A DNA stretch of 64,000 bases from the NCBI GenBank assembly GCA_934317845.1, contig CAKRES010000010.1:1-64000 (forward strand), read 5' to 3'. Made by a program: the position numbers and the translations under genes. Below, piece after piece: positions 42,399-51,174 of the stretch. Under the pieces are notes generated by a model. That model was given only the letters and a program-made list of their open reading frames with translations. It had not been told where the DNA came from and did no database searches. The DNA is from an uncultured Lachnospiraceae bacterium (GTDB lineage Bacteria > Bacillota > Clostridia > Lachnospirales > Lachnospiraceae). Every line of letters begins with the position of its first letter. Within the stretch, counting starts at the first letter, position 1.

Positions 42399-43758
42399 TA
42401 TAGTGTTTTTAGTACTGTTGACAACTTTGACAGGTTCGATACTTGCTTTAATCTGGAGACTTCACTATCGTTTGGTAAAACGATTTGCCGGAATCCGCTA
42501 TATCTATTTTTCCCTTTGTTTTACAATGGCCGGTTACTTACTGCCATTGTTTTATCTGGGCTGTCGTTTAAAAGAAAAGCATATGGAATTTTCGAATGTG
42601 GACAGCCTCTTAACGGTTAAGGGCAGATATATGAATGGAATCATCATGATGATATTTCTGGTATGGTTTTCAGGTTTTATATTTCAAGTGCTGCGTTACA
42701 TAAGTATTTCGTGGAACGTACGATGGACAACACACCCGAGTATGAAGGCGCGCCACAATCTGAGGGAGATGGTAGAACGTACCAGAACCTGGTTGGGGAT
42801 CCGTCGGGAAATAACAGTAAGACAAGGAGTTCGTATCGTAAGTCCTTTTGTAGAGGGCATTCGTACGATCAGAGTATACTTTCCAATGGGAGATTTTGAG
42901 GAAGATGTGTTAGAGCAGATCGTGTATCATGAATTAACACATGTCAGACATAAAGATTACATATGGAGACCGTTTTGTTACTCGATTTGTTGTATTTACT
43001 GGTTTAACCCGATCGCATGGAGCACTTTTAAGATGTGGCGTCGTTGGTCAGAGATATATTGTGACTATGCATGTTGTCAGCAGGTCAAACCCAAACGTTA
43101 TTTTCAGATGTTGTATGATTTTAACGAATTCGTTACAAATCCGGGGAACGTAAAACTATCCATGTGGTTAGACGATGAACATGAACTAGAGTGGAGGGTA
43201 AACTATATGAAGATGTTTTATGGACGTAAAGGATTGAGAAAGTCGATTGCAGCAGTAGTAATGTGTCTGTTTTTGTTGACAGGAACTGTATGTACCTATG
43301 CAACCACGGGAGTGCTTGCGAAGGGATACAATACCCTGTGGTATAATTCAACTGTAGAGGGACAGGAAAAGCAGGCTCTTTCAGAGGAGCAGGAGTATGT
43401 GGAGCATGAAGGAACGGTAGAAGATCTGAAGGATTATACCGTTGTGGAAGGAGATTCTAATCCGCTCACACGTGCGGTAGGAACCACAATTGATGTGAGC
43501 CTTGCCAATTATTCGTATTATCGTTCGGCAGAATTTTATAAGAAAAAGACCGGAAGCATTTATGTTTCCGTATCAGTAGAGCCGACGGATCGTGTAATAT
43601 CTGTCGGGATCATCCGTCCGGATGGGACAACCACCTATGTGGAAGGAAAGAAGCACATTTCCCATGAATTTACCAACTTAAAAATGGATGGAAAATTTCA
43701 GGTCTTTATCGCCAACCAGAGCGGCGTGCGAGTAAATATCGGTGGATATTACAAATAA
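42382..43758 (+). CDS. M56 (BlaR1/MecR1-type) membrane metalloprotease with non-penicillin-binding sensor
   Basis: This 458-residue protein has several N-terminal membrane segments, a cytoplasmic zinc protease motif YHELTHVRHKDY (HExxH, near residue 182) with a downstream Glu in RRWSEIYCDYACC, then a further membrane segment (near 285-305, AAVVMCLFLLTGTVCTYATT) and an extracellular C-terminal part of about 150 residues. Unlike BlaR1, that part has no SxxK penicillin-binding serine. It looks like a small beta domain (SIYVSVSVEPTDRVISVGII). It probably signals to the overlapping BlaI-type repressor in response to something other than a beta-lactam. Confidence 0.85.
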   Translation: MRWVTNIVFLVLLTTLTGSILALIWRLHYRLVKRFAGIRYIYFSLCFTMAGYLLPLFYLGCRLKEKHMEFSNVDSLLTVKGRYMNGIIMMIFLVWFSGFIFQVLRYISISWNVRWTTHPSMKARHNLREMVERTRTWLGIRREITVRQGVRIVSPFVEGIRTIRVYFPMGDFEEDVLEQIVYHELTHVRHKDYIWRPFCYSICCIYWFNPIAWSTFKMWRRWSEIYCDYACCQQVKPKRYFQMLYDFNEFVTNPGNVKLSMWLDDEHELEWRVNYMKMFYGRKGLRKSIAAVVMCLFLLTGTVCTYATTGVLAKGYNTLWYNSTVEGQEKQALSEEQEYVEHEGTVEDLKDYTVVEGDSNPLTRAVGTTIDVSLANYSYYRSAEFYKKKTGSIYVSVSVEPTDRVISVGIIRPDGTTTYVEGKKHISHEFTNLKMDGKFQVFIANQSGVRVNIGGYYK

Positions 43759-43803
43759 CAACAGTGTTTCAGTCAGCAATTGAAAAATGCATTCAACCAA
43801 AAG

Positions 43804-43828
43804 CGGCGGCGGCATGGCTGCCGTTTTT
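43804..43828 (+). terminator. Intrinsic terminator after the M56 gene
   Basis: CGGCGGC and GCTGCCG pair (one wobble) around GGCATG, followed by TTTTT. Confidence 0.8.
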
Positions 43829-43924
43829 GTCGTTTGGAAAACACTTCTTTCTTTCTTCCACAACATATGGTATAATTTTTCTAAGTGTAGTAGAAAGAAT
43901 CACTAGATGCTAGGAGGCAGGTAC

Positions 43925-44770
43925 ATGAAGTTTAAATTTACAAAAATGCACGGCTGCGGCAATGATTATGTGTATGTCAACGGGTTTACGGAGACGATAG
44001 AAGATCCAAAAAAGGCAGCCATTTTTGTGAGCGACCGCCACAAAGGAATCGGTTCAGACGGATTGATCATGATCCTGCCATCGGATGTGGCAGATTTTAA
44101 GATGAAGATGTATAACGCAGATGGCTCGGAAGGAGCTATGTGTGGCAATGGTGTGCGTTGTATTGCCAAGTATGTATACGATTACGGACTGACGGATAAG
44201 ACGACCGTAGCCTTAGAGACAAATGCGGGGATCAAACAGCTTTATTTAACTGTAGAGAATGGAAAAGTGTCGATGGTACGTGTGGACATGGGACACCCGA
44301 TCCTGACAGCAAAAGAGATTCCGGTTGTCGCAGAAAGCGGGCAGGTGATCGATGCACCGATCGAGGTGGGAGGCATATCGTATCATATGACGTGCGTTTC
44401 CATGGGAAATCCGCACGCGGTTGTTTTTGTACCGGATACGGAAAGTCTTGCTCTGCATGAGATTGGACCGTTGTTTGAGCACCATAAAGCATTTCCGGAC
44501 CGGGTCAATACAGAATTTGTACAGATCTTAGATCGTAAAAATGTAAACATGCGCGTCTGGGAGCGTGGCTCCGGTGAGACGCTGGCTTGCGGAACGGGAA
44601 CCTGCGCAACGGTCGTTGCCTGCGTGTTAAATGATCTGACGGATAATGAGATCACGGTTCACCTTCGGGGCGGAGACATTATTGTTTCTTATGACCGGAA
44701 GACGGATGTGGTTACGATGACCGGTCCTGCAACCGTTGTATTTGATGGAGAAATTGAAATTCCTGACTAG
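43925..44770 (+). CDS. dapF: Diaminopimelate epimerase
   Basis: This enzyme converts LL- to meso-diaminopimelate for peptidoglycan and lysine synthesis. The 281-residue protein has FTKMHGCGNDYVYVN at the N-terminus, MCGNGVRC with the first catalytic Cys and ACGTGTCA with the second. CTAGGAGGC sets the start at 43925. murE follows at 13 bases, pairing the DAP supplier with the DAP-adding ligase. Confidence 0.96.
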   Translation: MKFKFTKMHGCGNDYVYVNGFTETIEDPKKAAIFVSDRHKGIGSDGLIMILPSDVADFKMKMYNADGSEGAMCGNGVRCIAKYVYDYGLTDKTTVALETNAGIKQLYLTVENGKVSMVRVDMGHPILTAKEIPVVAESGQVIDAPIEVGGISYHMTCVSMGNPHAVVFVPDTESLALHEIGPLFEHHKAFPDRVNTEFVQILDRKNVNMRVWERGSGETLACGTGTCATVVACVLNDLTDNEITVHLRGGDIIVSYDRKTDVVTMTGPATVVFDGEIEIPD

Positions 44771-44783
44771 GAGGATGCGTTTC

Positions 44784-46253
44784 ATGAAGTGTAAAGAGTT
44801 ATTGGGCGAGATTTCTTATGAGATCACGCAGGGAAGTGAAGAGACACAGATCAGTAGTCTCGTCATGGACTCAAGAAAAGTAAAAGAAGGAGCGGTGTTT
44901 GTCTGCATCAGTGGTGCGGTCAGAGACGGGCATGAGTTTGCCGGGGAGGTGTGTCAGAAAGGGGTTGCTGTACTGGTAGTCGAACATCCGGTAGAAGTTC
45001 CGAAAGAGGTGACCGTGGTCAAGGTAGCGGATACCCGCGTGGCACTTGCTTATATGGCGGCTGCTTATTATGGCCATCCGGCAAGACAGTTAAAGACGAT
45101 CGGAATTACGGGAACAAAAGGAAAAACGACAGCTTCTTATATGGTGAAAGCAATCCTGGAGAATGCAGGATACCAGACCGGTCTTGTGGGAACGATCGAA
45201 ACGATCATCGGGAAAGAGCATATTCCGGCAAAGAATACGACTCCGGATGCGCTTGTCTTACAGGAAACGATGCGGCGCATGGTGGATGCAGGACTTTCCT
45301 GTATGGTCATGGAGGTTTCCTCGCAGGGGCTGATGCTGCACCGGGTAGATGGTTTTGTATTTGATTATGGTATTTTTACCAATCTGTCTCCGGATCATAT
45401 TGGTCCGAATGAGCATAAGGATTTTGAGGACTATGCTTCCTGCAAGGCAAAACTGTTCCGGCAGTGTAAGGTGGGCATTTTCAATGGGGACAGTAAGTAC
45501 CTTGATAAGATGTTAAACGGACATACGTGCGAAGTGGAGACATATGGTTTTGGTGCGGACAATGATTATGTGGCATCGGATGTAAAATTGCTTTCAAAGG
45601 GTGGAACGCTCGGTGTTTCTTACCATATGAGCGGACATCTTGATATGGATGTGGAGATTGACATTCCGGGACAGTTCAGTGTTTATAATTCCATGACGGC
45701 AATATCGATCTGCCGCCATTTCGGAGTAAAGAAAGAGGACATAAAAAAGGCATTGCAAAATATTCATGTGAAGGGACGTGTGGAATTGCTTCCGGTGTCT
45801 TCCAAATTTACCGTGATGATCGATTATGCGCATAATGCCATGAGTTTAGAGAGTCTTCTCACGACGTTAAAGGAATATCATCCGAAGCGTCTGGTCTGTC
45901 TGTTTGGCTGCGGAGGAAATCGTTCCAAGGAACGCCGCTACGAGATGGGAGAGGTGTCTTCCAAGCTGGCAGATCTTACGATCGTAACCTCTGACAATCC
46001 TAGAAATGAGGAGCCGGATGCAATCATTTCCGATATTCTGATCGGCGTGCAAAAGGCACCGGGAGAATATGTGACGATCCCGGATCGTGCCGAGGCGATC
46101 CGCTACGCGATCGAACATGCCAAAGAGGGAGATGTGATCGTGTTAGCCGGAAAGGGGCATGAGGATTATCAGGAGATCAAAGGTGTCAAACACCATATGG
46201 ATGAGAGGGAACTGGTTGCGGATGTGGTAGCCGATGGCAATTTCCTGAAATAG
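44784..46253 (+). CDS. murE: UDP-MurNAc-tripeptide synthetase, meso-DAP adding
   Basis: This Mur ligase adds the third stem-peptide residue. The 489-residue protein has GITGTKGKTTASYMVK (P-loop), NTTPDAL, NLSPDHIG and TSDNPRNEEP. The DNPR motif selects meso-diaminopimelate rather than lysine, matching the neighbouring dapF. TAGGAGG sets the start at 44784. It is probably the second gene of a dapF-murE operon. Confidence 0.96.
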   Translation: MKCKELLGEISYEITQGSEETQISSLVMDSRKVKEGAVFVCISGAVRDGHEFAGEVCQKGVAVLVVEHPVEVPKEVTVVKVADTRVALAYMAAAYYGHPARQLKTIGITGTKGKTTASYMVKAILENAGYQTGLVGTIETIIGKEHIPAKNTTPDALVLQETMRRMVDAGLSCMVMEVSSQGLMLHRVDGFVFDYGIFTNLSPDHIGPNEHKDFEDYASCKAKLFRQCKVGIFNGDSKYLDKMLNGHTCEVETYGFGADNDYVASDVKLLSKGGTLGVSYHMSGHLDMDVEIDIPGQFSVYNSMTAISICRHFGVKKEDIKKALQNIHVKGRVELLPVSSKFTVMIDYAHNAMSLESLLTTLKEYHPKRLVCLFGCGGNRSKERRYEMGEVSSKLADLTIVTSDNPRNEEPDAIISDILIGVQKAPGEYVTIPDRAEAIRYAIEHAKEGDVIVLAGKGHEDYQEIKGVKHHMDERELVADVVADGNFLK

Positions 46254-46298
46254 AAATATGCAAAAGAGACAACAGGGTAGTTGGAAAGGATGAGGAGA

Positions 46299-47297
46299 AT
46301 GGGAACAACAGGTGGAGTGGAGGATTTGTTAAACCAGATCGTCTGGTTAAGCTCTCCTACCGAGATTGTAAAAACCATTATTGATATGGGTGCACCGATC
46401 GTGATCGCATTGATCCTGCTCGGTGTGATACAGTGCTTTTTTGGATATAAAGTGTTTCGCTATGAGCTCGGGGTGATCGGAGCAGTGGGACTGGGAGCTG
46501 CAACGTATCTGGGGTGCAGATTCCTGCTTCATTACACAGGTTTTAAATTATATGGTTATACAGCATTTGCAGCCTTTATGGGAGGCGGAATGTTGTTTAC
46601 GGTGTCGGCGATCATGGTGTTTATCATAACATTGCTGGCATCGACGATCACGCTTATGGTGATCGGAACGCAGCAGGAATGGGTGGCACTTGGTCAGATC
46701 GTGCTTGTAATTTCTCTGGCGGTCGCGATTGTAGCAACTATTTTTTACCGTCATGTGATCCTGATCGGAAACGCACTGCTCGGTGCCGGATTGATCGGCT
46801 TTTTGCTGGCAGGTCTGTTTGAATCGGATTTCTTTGGGCTGGTTGTAGGAATCTGTTTTGCGGTCTTCGGTCTGATCGTACAATATTGGATGTATATCGT
46901 CGGGCGGAAGAAAGAAAAATTGCGGAAACAGGAGGAAGAGAAAGAGCAGAGGCAGGAGAAGAAACAGGAACGAGAGCAGGCGGAGCAAAAGGAAGAACGA
47001 CCGGTGAAACGGGAAGAAACGACAAGAGAGCCTGTTATTGCACGACCAAGAAAGGTAGATCCTAAAACGGCAAGGATCCCGGTGGTCGATCAGCAGCATC
47101 TGAGGAGCTCCGGTCAGGCGGAGGCAGCACAACCAGATCCTCAGAGTGTAGTAAGACCGGAAGAGACAAAGCCTTCTGTACCTCGGGAAACGCCTGTTAC
47201 GGAAGCTATGAAAGAGGAACCGGTGAAAGCACCTGTGATGACAGAAACAGGAACGATCTCAATCGGAGATTTCAAAAGTCATATGAAACGATTGTAG
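46299..47297 (+). CDS. DUF4203/TMEM198-like multi-pass membrane protein
   Basis: About 332 residues: some seven membrane segments (residues 25-200) with the small-residue-rich pattern of DUF4203 (GYKVFRYELGVIGAVGLGAA, FAAFMGGGMLFTVSAIMVFI). A long charged, probably disordered cytoplasmic tail follows (Glu/Arg/Gln-rich, then Pro-rich), ending in TISIGDFKSHMKRL. Its function is unknown. The ATG at 46299 follows AAAGGATGAGG; an ATG at 46290 is possible. It lies after murE and just before the metallopeptidase gene. Confidence 0.7.
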   Translation: MGTTGGVEDLLNQIVWLSSPTEIVKTIIDMGAPIVIALILLGVIQCFFGYKVFRYELGVIGAVGLGAATYLGCRFLLHYTGFKLYGYTAFAAFMGGGMLFTVSAIMVFIITLLASTITLMVIGTQQEWVALGQIVLVISLAVAIVATIFYRHVILIGNALLGAGLIGFLLAGLFESDFFGLVVGICFAVFGLIVQYWMYIVGRKKEKLRKQEEEKEQRQEKKQEREQAEQKEERPVKREETTREPVIARPRKVDPKTARIPVVDQQHLRSSGQAEAAQPDPQSVVRPEETKPSVPRETPVTEAMKEEPVKAPVMTETGTISIGDFKSHMKRL

Positions 47298-47307
47298 GGG
47301 AAGAACA

Positions 47308-48018
47308 TTGGCTTATTTTACCTATGAAGGAAAACAATATGAATATGATGTTTCATTGAGCCGGGGGAAAAAGATCCGGCTTAGTGTAGATGAGTGTGGC
47401 GTGATCACACTGCATCGTCCGCGCTATGTCAGTGTAAAGGAAGCGGAAGCATTTTTGTTTTCCCAGCGGGCATGGCTGGCAGAGAAGCAAAGGCAGATGC
47501 AAAAAAGCTGTGCAGGGTTTATCCACACCTTTGCTCCCGGAGATCAGTTTTATTATCTGGGGCAGCCGTACGCATTACAGCTAAAAGAAGAGACGTCAAA
47601 AAAGCATGTCTATGTGGAACGTCTGCCGGACTCTTTTTTGATCAAGGGACAGGAGCTGACACCGGAAAAGGTGAAGCTTGCGATGGAAGCGTGGTATAAA
47701 AAGAATGCGCGCATAAAATATGAAAACCGCTGTGCATATTATGCTCCATTGCTTGGAGTTTCCTATCAGAGTATCCGGATCAAAAATCAGAAAGGCTGTT
47801 GGGGAAGCTGCAGTGCAAAGAACAATCTGAACTTTAACTGGCGGCTGATCATGGGGATTCCGGAGGCACTGGATTATGTAGTAGTGCATGAGCTTTGTCA
47901 TTTGCGGGAACTCAACCATTCGATACGGTTCTGGAAACTGGTGGCATCACTGCTTCCGGACTATAAACAGCGGGAAGCATGGATCTTAGAACAACAAAAC
48001 AAAATATTATTATGGTAA
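47308..48018 (+). CDS. YgjP-like M48-family metallopeptidase (DUF45)
   Basis: This 236-residue protein has the zinc site VVHELCHLRELNH (HExxH plus a downstream His) and the preceding conserved NQKGCWGSCSAKNNLNFNWR, which together identify the YgjP/DUF45 family. It is a cytoplasmic SprT-like fold of uncertain substrate. The start is TTG behind AGGGGAAG, 10 bases after the DUF4203-type gene, so the two are probably coupled. Confidence 0.9.
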   Translation: MAYFTYEGKQYEYDVSLSRGKKIRLSVDECGVITLHRPRYVSVKEAEAFLFSQRAWLAEKQRQMQKSCAGFIHTFAPGDQFYYLGQPYALQLKEETSKKHVYVERLPDSFLIKGQELTPEKVKLAMEAWYKKNARIKYENRCAYYAPLLGVSYQSIRIKNQKGCWGSCSAKNNLNFNWRLIMGIPEALDYVVVHELCHLRELNHSIRFWKLVASLLPDYKQREAWILEQQNKILLW

Positions 48019-48030
48019 GGAGAAACATAT

Positions 48031-48555
48031 ATGGGTAATCTTTGGGCAGCATCAATGGCAATTATTTTAGCGTCGATCGTCTGGACGTGCGTGGCAGCGG
48101 CGATCGCGATCGCAATCTACGTTCTTTATTCGTATTTTCTTTATAAATTAGCAAAAAAACAAAATATTGATAATGCATGGCTGAGCTGGGTGCCGGTTGC
48201 CAGAATGTATATTCTTCTGATGCTTTGTGCACAGGCGGATTTTGTCCTGTTCGGCAATTGGACATTGAAAAACCGTTCCTATGCCTTCTGGGCATATCTG
48301 GGGCTTACGATCGCATCCATGCTTTCTAACCGTCACGTATTCTTCTTCTCGCTGATGGGAGTAGGACTCTTGATCACAGTGGCACAGCGTATTTTGATCT
48401 GGCGCATGGTATACGATCTGCTTCATACCTATCATGTGGCAGAAAATAGTGAGATGCTGATGGCGGTACTTTGTGCGGTAGTCCCATTTATTGGCCTCCC
48501 GGTTGCATGCAGCTGTTGTGAAAAAAAACAGCCGGATTACAGTTATATGGGATGA
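48031..48555 (+). CDS. Multi-pass membrane protein, unknown function
   Basis: This 174-residue protein has about four membrane segments. The first spans residues 10-37 (AIILASIVWTCVAAAIAIAI); a loop with QNIDNAWLSWVPVARMYIL follows, and it ends CSCCEKKQPDYSYMG. The NAWLSWIPVARxY pattern occurs in small membrane proteins of Clostridia without assigned function. It starts behind AAGGAG, 12 bases after the YgjP-like gene. Confidence 0.7.
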   Translation: MGNLWAASMAIILASIVWTCVAAAIAIAIYVLYSYFLYKLAKKQNIDNAWLSWVPVARMYILLMLCAQADFVLFGNWTLKNRSYAFWAYLGLTIASMLSNRHVFFFSLMGVGLLITVAQRILIWRMVYDLLHTYHVAENSEMLMAVLCAVVPFIGLPVACSCCEKKQPDYSYMG

Positions 48556-48560
48556 GAGGA

Positions 48561-48932
48561 TCAGTATTTTTCCGGATAATCGGTTCCGGTTTCTGATTGC
48601 ATGGCAAGCCGGTAAGGAGTGGGATCCTTTTTCATTTTGAGCATGGTTTCAAATGCCATTAGGATCATATGGTCCGGATCAGACTGCATATTGTATTCAC
48701 CGCGATCCATGTGGCTTTTAAAATGGTCGATCTGCCAGACCAGAATATCAGTAATGCCGTAGCCTTCGATCTTGACCTGGTCGAGAAATTCTTTGTGTAA
48801 ACGGTAATGATCGAATTCCTCTAAGATATCGGGGCAGGCAAGTAATTGTGCTGTAATCTGATCGTAATAGGTCTGGTCTTTTTGGTTATACTGACAGAGC
48901 AACGCCAGCCAGTTAAAAAAATCCTGTGTCAT
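48561..48932 (-). CDS. Conserved-looking small protein, unknown function
   Basis: This 123-residue soluble, mostly helical protein has ILVWQIDHFKSHMDRGEYNM and PDHMILMAFETMLKMKKDPT. A clear AAAGGAGG site precedes the ATG. No family or motif is recognised. It is convergent with the membrane-protein gene (5-base gap) and divergent from the sulfotransferase gene, with the palindromic intergenic region as its upstream sequence. Confidence 0.65.
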   Translation of the reverse strand: MTQDFFNWLALLCQYNQKDQTYYDQITAQLLACPDILEEFDHYRLHKEFLDQVKIEGYGITDILVWQIDHFKSHMDRGEYNMQSDPDHMILMAFETMLKMKKDPTPYRLAMQSETGTDYPEKY

Positions 48933-49007
48933 GGAAGCCTCCTTTGAAATAAATGGCAGAGTTTAAAATATCTAAACCTGTATAGAAATTATTTTAAAGT
49001 ACATAAG

Positions 49008-49039
49008 TGCAGAAAGAGAGGAATATTCCAGGTTCTGCA
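49008..49039. repeat. Interrupted dyad in the 48933-49177 intergenic region
   Basis: TGCAGAA-N5-GGAATATTCC-N3-TTCTGCA. The outer arms (49008-49014, 49033-49039) and the inner 10-bp palindrome (49020-49029) are concentric. It could be a hairpin or an operator between the divergent genes. Confidence 0.6.
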
Positions 49040-49111
49040 TCTTAATTGTAGGAAAAAGTTTGAAAAATGGCAAGAAAAAAGGAAAAATTTAGTAAAACAG
49101 GATTTTTATCA

Positions 49112-49127
49112 CATTTTGCGCAAAATG
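49112..49127. promoter_or_regulatory. Perfect 16-bp palindrome upstream of the sulfation operon
   Basis: CATTTTGCGCAAAATG is exactly self-complementary. It fills the spacer between TTATCA (49106-49111) and TATGGC (49129-49134), a weak promoter-like pair, and ends 50 bases before the sulfotransferase start. This suggests a repressor-controlled operon. The regulator is not identified. Confidence 0.65.
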
Positions 49128-49177
49128 CTATGGCAAACTAACAGAAAATACCGTAATTTTTGAGGAGAAATAATTTT

Positions 49178-51166
49178 ATGAATCAGGTAAAAGGTACACC
49201 AAAGTCATTGAAACAACATGTGGGAGAGCAGCTTCGTTTTTATAAGAGAAAATGGAAAAAGGACGAAGAGCTTTGGATCACAAAAAATATTTCTTCCATA
49301 GTTGTGCGGAGAAAGCTTGAGGAACAAGGGGATGTTCTTGTCCGTGAAGGAAGAAGGAACATAGAAAGTGAAACAATACCACTTAAAAAGTCGTATTCCA
49401 TGCTTGCGTATAATCGAGACAGATTGATCGATACGATTCTTTGGAACGGGGAATACTACTTTGACCGGATGTGTGTGATCCCCGATCCTTATGATCAGGC
49501 TCCGCTTACCGCCTATCTTTTATTTGAGACCTATTTCGCCAGAAAGGTGCGTTATACGGTAAAGGGGAAAACAGCAGATGGAGATTTCAGTTATTGCACA
49601 GAATTGAAACGACAGCATCGGGTCCCGGTATTGGGACTGTATGCAGGCTGTGAGAATGAGGTAAGAGTAGATCTTCTGACGAAGAATGACCGTGTTATAA
49701 AAAGCAGAATCATCAAAATTAAAACAGAGCCGCTTCCGGAACGTCTGCAAGGGATCGTGACAAAAGAAGAGAAAAAGGCCCCTTCCAAAATGCCATGGAA
49801 ACTGATCTCCGGTGGAGTGGAGATTCCGGCATTTGTTATTGATGAGGAGGGGGATATCCGCTGGTACACCAGACGCATGGGAAAGGCATATGGCATTTTC
49901 CCGCTGGCAAATGGACGATTCCTTTATATGGAGAAATATGTGGATGTGCCGTCATATTCTGTATCGCAGGCTTGTGTCATGTATGAGATGGATTACATGG
50001 GACGGATCCATCACTCCAGCTTTTACGATAAAGGCTTTCATCACTGTGCGAGGGAAATGACGCCGGGAGGAGATCTTTTGATCGGCTCCAACAGCTTTGA
50101 TGGCTATGATGAGAATACGATCGTGCGCTGGGATCGCCAAAAGAATCTTCCTGTCGATACGATCAATTTAGGAGATCTGTTTGATGATACGTATCGCTTG
50201 ATGACGGACTGGGTACATGTCAATGCTGTTTGTTATATCGAAAAAGAGGATGCGATAGTAGTCAGTATGCGCAATATCCATACGGTAATAAAGATAAATG
50301 CTTCTACAAAGGAGCTGATCTGGGTGCTTTCCAACCCTTTGATGTGGAAAGGTACCAGTGTAGAGGATAAGGTATTAAAACCGGTCGGTGAGGTCAAATG
50401 GATCTATCAGCAGCATGCGGCGTATCAGTTAGAACCGTTTTATGACGATGGCACGAAGCAGGTGCTTGTCTATGACAATCACTGGGCAAGAAGAAAACCG
50501 GTTCCGTTTTACGATGGAGATGAGGCGCACTCTTATCTCAGCGTATTTACGATCGACGAGGAAAAGATGACCGTGAAAATGGAGGATATGGTGACTGTGG
50601 ATAATTCCCGTATCCGTTCCAACTGTATTTATGACCGGGAGAACGGACGCATTTTCAATATGGCCGGTGATCTGGTTCCGGAAATAAAGGAGAACAAGGG
50701 AAAGATCGAAGAATACGATATGCAGTCGAAGGAGCTTCTGGCTCGTTACTATATTAAACCGGGATTTTTCACGGCATATCCATTTGAACCGGATCTTCCT
50801 GCATATGAAAAACCGATGGAGGCGGATGTCAATTACTGGACAGGATCTACTCCTATTATGACACCGTGTGAAAAGCAGCTTTTACTCGATCAGGCACAGT
50901 TGGATGCCGCATTTGAAGTGAGATTTCAGGAGGACATGCTGCTTGTTACGATGGTCGATCATGGAATGGATTATTTGTATCTGGTATCGGAGGAGCAGTG
51001 TTATGTATGCGATCTGACGAATACTTACCAGACGATGAAGATCTTTGAGGACAAGGTATATGATATTCCATTCTGGTTAAAGGATATCAAAAGTGGCGCA
51101 TACCAGATTTATTATGAAAAGAGCGAGAAGCTTTTTGCAACACAAAAGGAATTTAAAATTCAGTAG
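49178..51166 (+). CDS. Arylsulfotransferase (ASST) family protein, no signal peptide
   Basis: This 662-residue protein has an N-terminal beta domain (about 1-190, matching the ASST N-terminal module) and a six-bladed-propeller-like region with DWVHVNAVCY, KINASTKELIWVLSNP, QQHAAYQLEP and VYDNHWARR, the pattern of bacterial ASST. Two His (in DWVHVN and QQHAAY) correspond to active-site His of the E. coli enzyme; I cannot place the sulfate-carrying His with certainty. Known ASSTs are periplasmic, but no signal sequence is seen here. It starts 8 bases before cysD's transcriptional partner region and leads the cysD-cysNC block. GAGGAG sets the start at 49178. Confidence 0.8.
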   Translation: MNQVKGTPKSLKQHVGEQLRFYKRKWKKDEELWITKNISSIVVRRKLEEQGDVLVREGRRNIESETIPLKKSYSMLAYNRDRLIDTILWNGEYYFDRMCVIPDPYDQAPLTAYLLFETYFARKVRYTVKGKTADGDFSYCTELKRQHRVPVLGLYAGCENEVRVDLLTKNDRVIKSRIIKIKTEPLPERLQGIVTKEEKKAPSKMPWKLISGGVEIPAFVIDEEGDIRWYTRRMGKAYGIFPLANGRFLYMEKYVDVPSYSVSQACVMYEMDYMGRIHHSSFYDKGFHHCAREMTPGGDLLIGSNSFDGYDENTIVRWDRQKNLPVDTINLGDLFDDTYRLMTDWVHVNAVCYIEKEDAIVVSMRNIHTVIKINASTKELIWVLSNPLMWKGTSVEDKVLKPVGEVKWIYQQHAAYQLEPFYDDGTKQVLVYDNHWARRKPVPFYDGDEAHSYLSVFTIDEEKMTVKMEDMVTVDNSRIRSNCIYDRENGRIFNMAGDLVPEIKENKGKIEEYDMQSKELLARYYIKPGFFTAYPFEPDLPAYEKPMEADVNYWTGSTPIMTPCEKQLLLDQAQLDAAFEVRFQEDMLLVTMVDHGMDYLYLVSEEQCYVCDLTNTYQTMKIFEDKVYDIPFWLKDIKSGAYQIYYEKSEKLFATQKEFKIQ

Positions 51167-51174
51167 GAGGCAGT

